In this document: piece by piece, positions 12,786 to 14,741 of the stretch
Position numbering within the stretch: position 1 is the first letter of the stretch
Layout of the letters: the number at the start of each line of letters is the position of its first letter
From: an uncultured Collinsella sp.
GTDB lineage: Bacteria; Actinomycetota; Coriobacteriia; Coriobacteriales; Coriobacteriaceae
Assembly: GCA_900548075.1 (NCBI GenBank)
Contig: URJD01000026.1
Coordinates: 1-14,741 of the forward strand
Reading direction: 5' to 3'
DNA length: 14,741 nucleotides
Position numbers and translations under genes: made by a program
The notes under the pieces: generated by a model
The model's input: the letters and a program-made list of their open reading frames with translations, nothing else
What the model was told of the DNA's origin: nothing
Databases searched by the model: none

Positions 12786-13931
12786 ATGGCTTTCAATCAA
12801 ACCGCGACGGCGCCGTCACACAAGATGCGTCGCTGCCTGCTTATGGCATTCGCGCTCATCGCGCTCGCGCTCACTGCTCTTCCCACGGCGTCATTTGCCG
12901 GCACAGACACGGCAGGCAATGTCCTTGCGACCGACAATGACGCCAATCCGTCCGGCGCCGAGGGTGACCTGTACTGGGCCGGTCAGGCCCTCAACTTGGA
13001 TGATGCGTCCATCGACCACGATATCATCGCTGCGGGCGATACCCTCTCAATTCGCGACTGCACGGTAGGCGGCGCCGTTCGTCTTGCGGCGCGCACAATT
13101 GATATCGCCCAAACCACGGTTGATGGCAGCATAACCGTCGCTGGCCAGCACGTTGTTCTCAACGCCGACAGCACCGCCAACTGTTTCTATGCGATAGGCG
13201 AGACGGTTGCCCTACGCGGCTCTACCAAGTCGGCAGCGCTTGCGGGCGATACGGTGACCATCGATGGCACCGTCGAGGGCAATGTCGAGGTTTGGGCCGA
13301 CAAGCTTATCCTGGGCAAGAACGCCCGCATCACCGGCACCGTGAACGCGCACGTCTCCGAGGACCCCGAGCGCGCCGCGGGAGCCGAAGTCGGCGCGCTC
13401 AAGATCGACCGCACCGAAAACGAGGATACTTCCACCGTTAACGATGTCATCGGCGGCACCGTCGCCGCGGCGCTTTCCACCTGCTTTGTCGCTCTGCTGC
13501 TCGAGCTCGTCTTTCCGCGCGCGACCGCCAGCGCCGCCGGCATGCTCCACCAGCGCCCCACGCCCCTGTGGGTGAGCGGTCTTCTGGGCACGATTGCTAT
13601 CGTCCCCGCCGTCCTACTGCTGATTATCTCCATCGCTGGTCTATCGCTTGCCGGAGCCCTCATGTGCGGCGTTATCGGCATCGCATTGGTGTCGAGCGCC
13701 TTTGCGGGGTGCGCGATCGCCCGCATGGTCGGACACAGCCAAAACCGCTACGCCATGGCAGCCGTGGGTGGCATCGCCGCAGGCGCCCTCACAGGGCTTC
13801 CCCTCGTAGGCGGCTTCATCAGCGGCGTGGCCTTTGTCTTTATGCTCGGCTACATCATCCAGATCATCTGGCGCAACGCCCGCCTCAAGCCGCAGCAGCC
13901 GACTAAAACGCCGGGACTCGCCACCGCTTAG
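12786..13931 (+). CDS. Exported bactofilin-like beta-helix protein with C-terminal membrane spans
   Basis: A 381-residue protein. Residues 14-38 are a signal peptide (basic MRR, hydrophobic core, likely cleavage after ASFA). Residues about 60-190 consist of short repeats alternating small and hydrophobic residues (GGAVRLAARTIDI, GSITVAGQHVVL, GDTVTIDGTVEGNVEVWA). This is the pattern of a right-handed beta-helix as in bactofilins (polymer-forming proteins). A polar linker (190-222) leads to at least four membrane spans (about 224-243, 264-287, 288-311, 325-362) and a short basic Pro-rich tail. Unlike typical cytoplasmic bactofilins, the helix should lie outside the membrane. A role in the cell envelope is inferred. 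AAAGGA lies 6 bases before the ATG. The gene is flanked by terminators on both sides, so it is monocistronic. Confidence 0.8.
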   Translation: MAFNQTATAPSHKMRRCLLMAFALIALALTALPTASFAGTDTAGNVLATDNDANPSGAEGDLYWAGQALNLDDASIDHDIIAAGDTLSIRDCTVGGAVRLAARTIDIAQTTVDGSITVAGQHVVLNADSTANCFYAIGETVALRGSTKSAALAGDTVTIDGTVEGNVEVWADKLILGKNARITGTVNAHVSEDPERAAGAEVGALKIDRTENEDTSTVNDVIGGTVAAALSTCFVALLLELVFPRATASAAGMLHQRPTPLWVSGLLGTIAIVPAVLLLIISIAGLSLAGALMCGVIGIALVSSAFAGCAIARMVGHSQNRYAMAAVGGIAAGALTGLPLVGGFISGVAFVFMLGYIIQIIWRNARLKPQQPTKTPGLATA

Positions 13932-13938
13932 CAGCTAA

Positions 13939-13971
13939 CCGCCACAAAGATGCCAAGCACCTTTGTGGCGG
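13939..13971 (+). repeat. Perfect 11-bp hairpin after the bactofilin-like gene
   Basis: CCGCCACAAAG (13939-13949) and CTTTGTGGCGG (13961-13971) are exact reverse complements with an 11-base loop, starting 8 bases past the stop codon. No T run follows on the plus strand. It may assist termination together with the next hairpin, or stabilise the 3' end of the mRNA. Confidence 0.7.
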
Positions 13972-13996
13972 CGCAAACGAACCTGCCCCCTGCACC

Positions 13997-14031
13997 AAAA
14001 AGGGCGCCGACCATCGCGGTCGACGCCCTTT
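13997..14031. terminator. Bidirectional intrinsic terminator between convergent genes
   Basis: AAAGGGCG (13999-14006) pairs with CGCCCTTT (14024-14031) and CGACC with GGTCG inside, with one mismatch and a 5-base loop. On the minus strand the stem is followed by a T run (A run 13997-14001), so it ends typA, whose stop is 28 bases upstream. On the plus strand it ends in TTTCTTATT and can also stop transcription from the bactofilin-like gene. Confidence 0.88.
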
Positions 14032-14058
14032 CTTATTGGCGGTTATAAGCCCCAGCGC

Positions 14059-14741
14059 TTATTTGTTGACCTGGCCGGCGCGGACGGCAGCCTTCTTGCG
14101 GTCGGTGGCGTTGAGCAGACGCTTGCGCAGGCGGATGTTCTTGGGAGTGATCTCCACCAGCTCGTCGTCGGCGATGTACTCCAGCGCCTCCTCCAGCGAG
14201 AAGGTGCGGGGCGGCACCAGCTGGACGGAGATATCGGAGGTCGAGGAACGCTGGTTGCCCAGGTTCTTGGTACGCGCGATGTTGACGACCATGTCGCCGG
14301 CCTTGCTGCGCTCGCCCACGATCATGCCCTCGTAGCACTCGGTGCCCGGCTCAACAAACAGCTGGCCGCGCTCCTGCAGCGTACCCAGAGCATAGGCAAC
14401 GGCCTTCTCGGTGGTCATGGAGATCATGGCGCCGTTCTGGCGGTTGCCGATCTCGCCGGCGTAAGGACCATACTCCAAGAAGGTGTGGTAGAACACGCCC
14501 TCGCCGTGGGTGACGTTCATGATGCGGTTCTTAAGGCCCATGATGCCGCGGGTCGGGATCTTAAACTCGAGGTGCGTCACGATGCCCGAGGTATCCATAC
14601 TCGTCATGATGCCGCCGGAGGTACCGAAGACCTCAACGACCTTGCCCGAGTACTCGTCCGGGCACTCGACGACGGCCTGCTCGACAGGCTCCATCTTGTT
14701 GCCGTTCTCGTCCTTCTTAAACAGAACGCGGGGACGGCCGA
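14059..14741 (-). CDS. typA: GTPase TypA/BipA, C-terminal part (cut by window edge)
   Basis: TypA/BipA is a ribosome-associated translational GTPase of the EF-G family that helps ribosome assembly and stress adaptation. Only about 227 codons are inside the window. The frame stays open to the right edge, so the G domain and true start lie beyond it. The visible part begins GRPRVLFKKDENGNKMEPVE, within the EF-G-like domain, and continues with IMGLKNRIMNVTHGEGVFYH. The TypA-specific C-terminal domain follows: GAMISMTTEKAVAYAL, VEPGTECYEGMIVGER and LEEALEYIADDELVEITPK, ending in NIRLRKRLLN and a basic tail. An in-frame ATG at 14694 is internal to the family's alignment, not a start. A terminator follows the stop. 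Confidence 0.96.
   Translation of the reverse strand, partial: GRPRVLFKKDENGNKMEPVEQAVVECPDEYSGKVVEVFGTSGGIMTSMDTSGIVTHLEFKIPTRGIMGLKNRIMNVTHGEGVFYHTFLEYGPYAGEIGNRQNGAMISMTTEKAVAYALGTLQERGQLFVEPGTECYEGMIVGERSKAGDMVVNIARTKNLGNQRSSTSDISVQLVPPRTFSLEEALEYIADDELVEITPKNIRLRKRLLNATDRKKAAVRAGQVNK

Noticed and set aside
1..14741. CRISPR array
   Set aside because: No series of regularly spaced direct repeats was seen on either strand.

Overview
The window looks like chromosomal DNA from a G+C-rich member of the Coriobacteriia (Actinomycetota), most likely Collinsella. This rests on the high G+C of the housekeeping genes, the character of the proteins and the gene order; no database search was possible. 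Almost all of the left two thirds is read leftward (minus strand) and is core metabolism and replication. From right to left it runs: rpsF-ssb-rpsR-rplI, a ribosomal protein and SSB operon that ends in a strong intrinsic terminator; dnaB, the replicative helicase, with its own leader; purA and purD, two purine synthesis genes; a Nudix hydrolase; a half-size ABC exporter; and an uncharacterised single-span membrane protein whose gene ends in a perfect 13-bp terminator hairpin.

Right of rpsF is a roughly 500-base stretch with no convincing gene, apart from the rpsF leader and promoter. Two serine tRNA genes follow on the plus strand (anticodons GGA and CGA), each followed by an intrinsic terminator. 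Directly after them is the most unusual part of the window. A single gene for a 335-residue protein with a C-terminal Vsr/DUF559-like PD-(D/E)XK nuclease domain is enclosed by two copies, in opposite orientation, of an ~80-bp repeat. Each copy is itself an imperfect palindrome. The unit is about 1.27 kb and looks like an accessory cassette next to a tRNA locus.

The right end holds two plus-strand membrane protein genes: a TRIC/UPF0126-type cation channel, and an exported protein with a bactofilin-like beta-helix followed by several membrane spans. A shared terminator region separates them from the C-terminal part of typA (bipA), which enters from the right edge on the minus strand.

Several starts were moved from the longest frame on the basis of ribosome binding sites (rpsF, rpsR, dnaB, purD, Nudix). 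purD and the TRIC gene appear to start at TTG. Regulatory candidates include a hairpin in the rpsF leader, mutually exclusive hairpins ahead of purD, and an 8-bp inverted repeat directly ahead of the ribosome binding site of the bactofilin-like gene.
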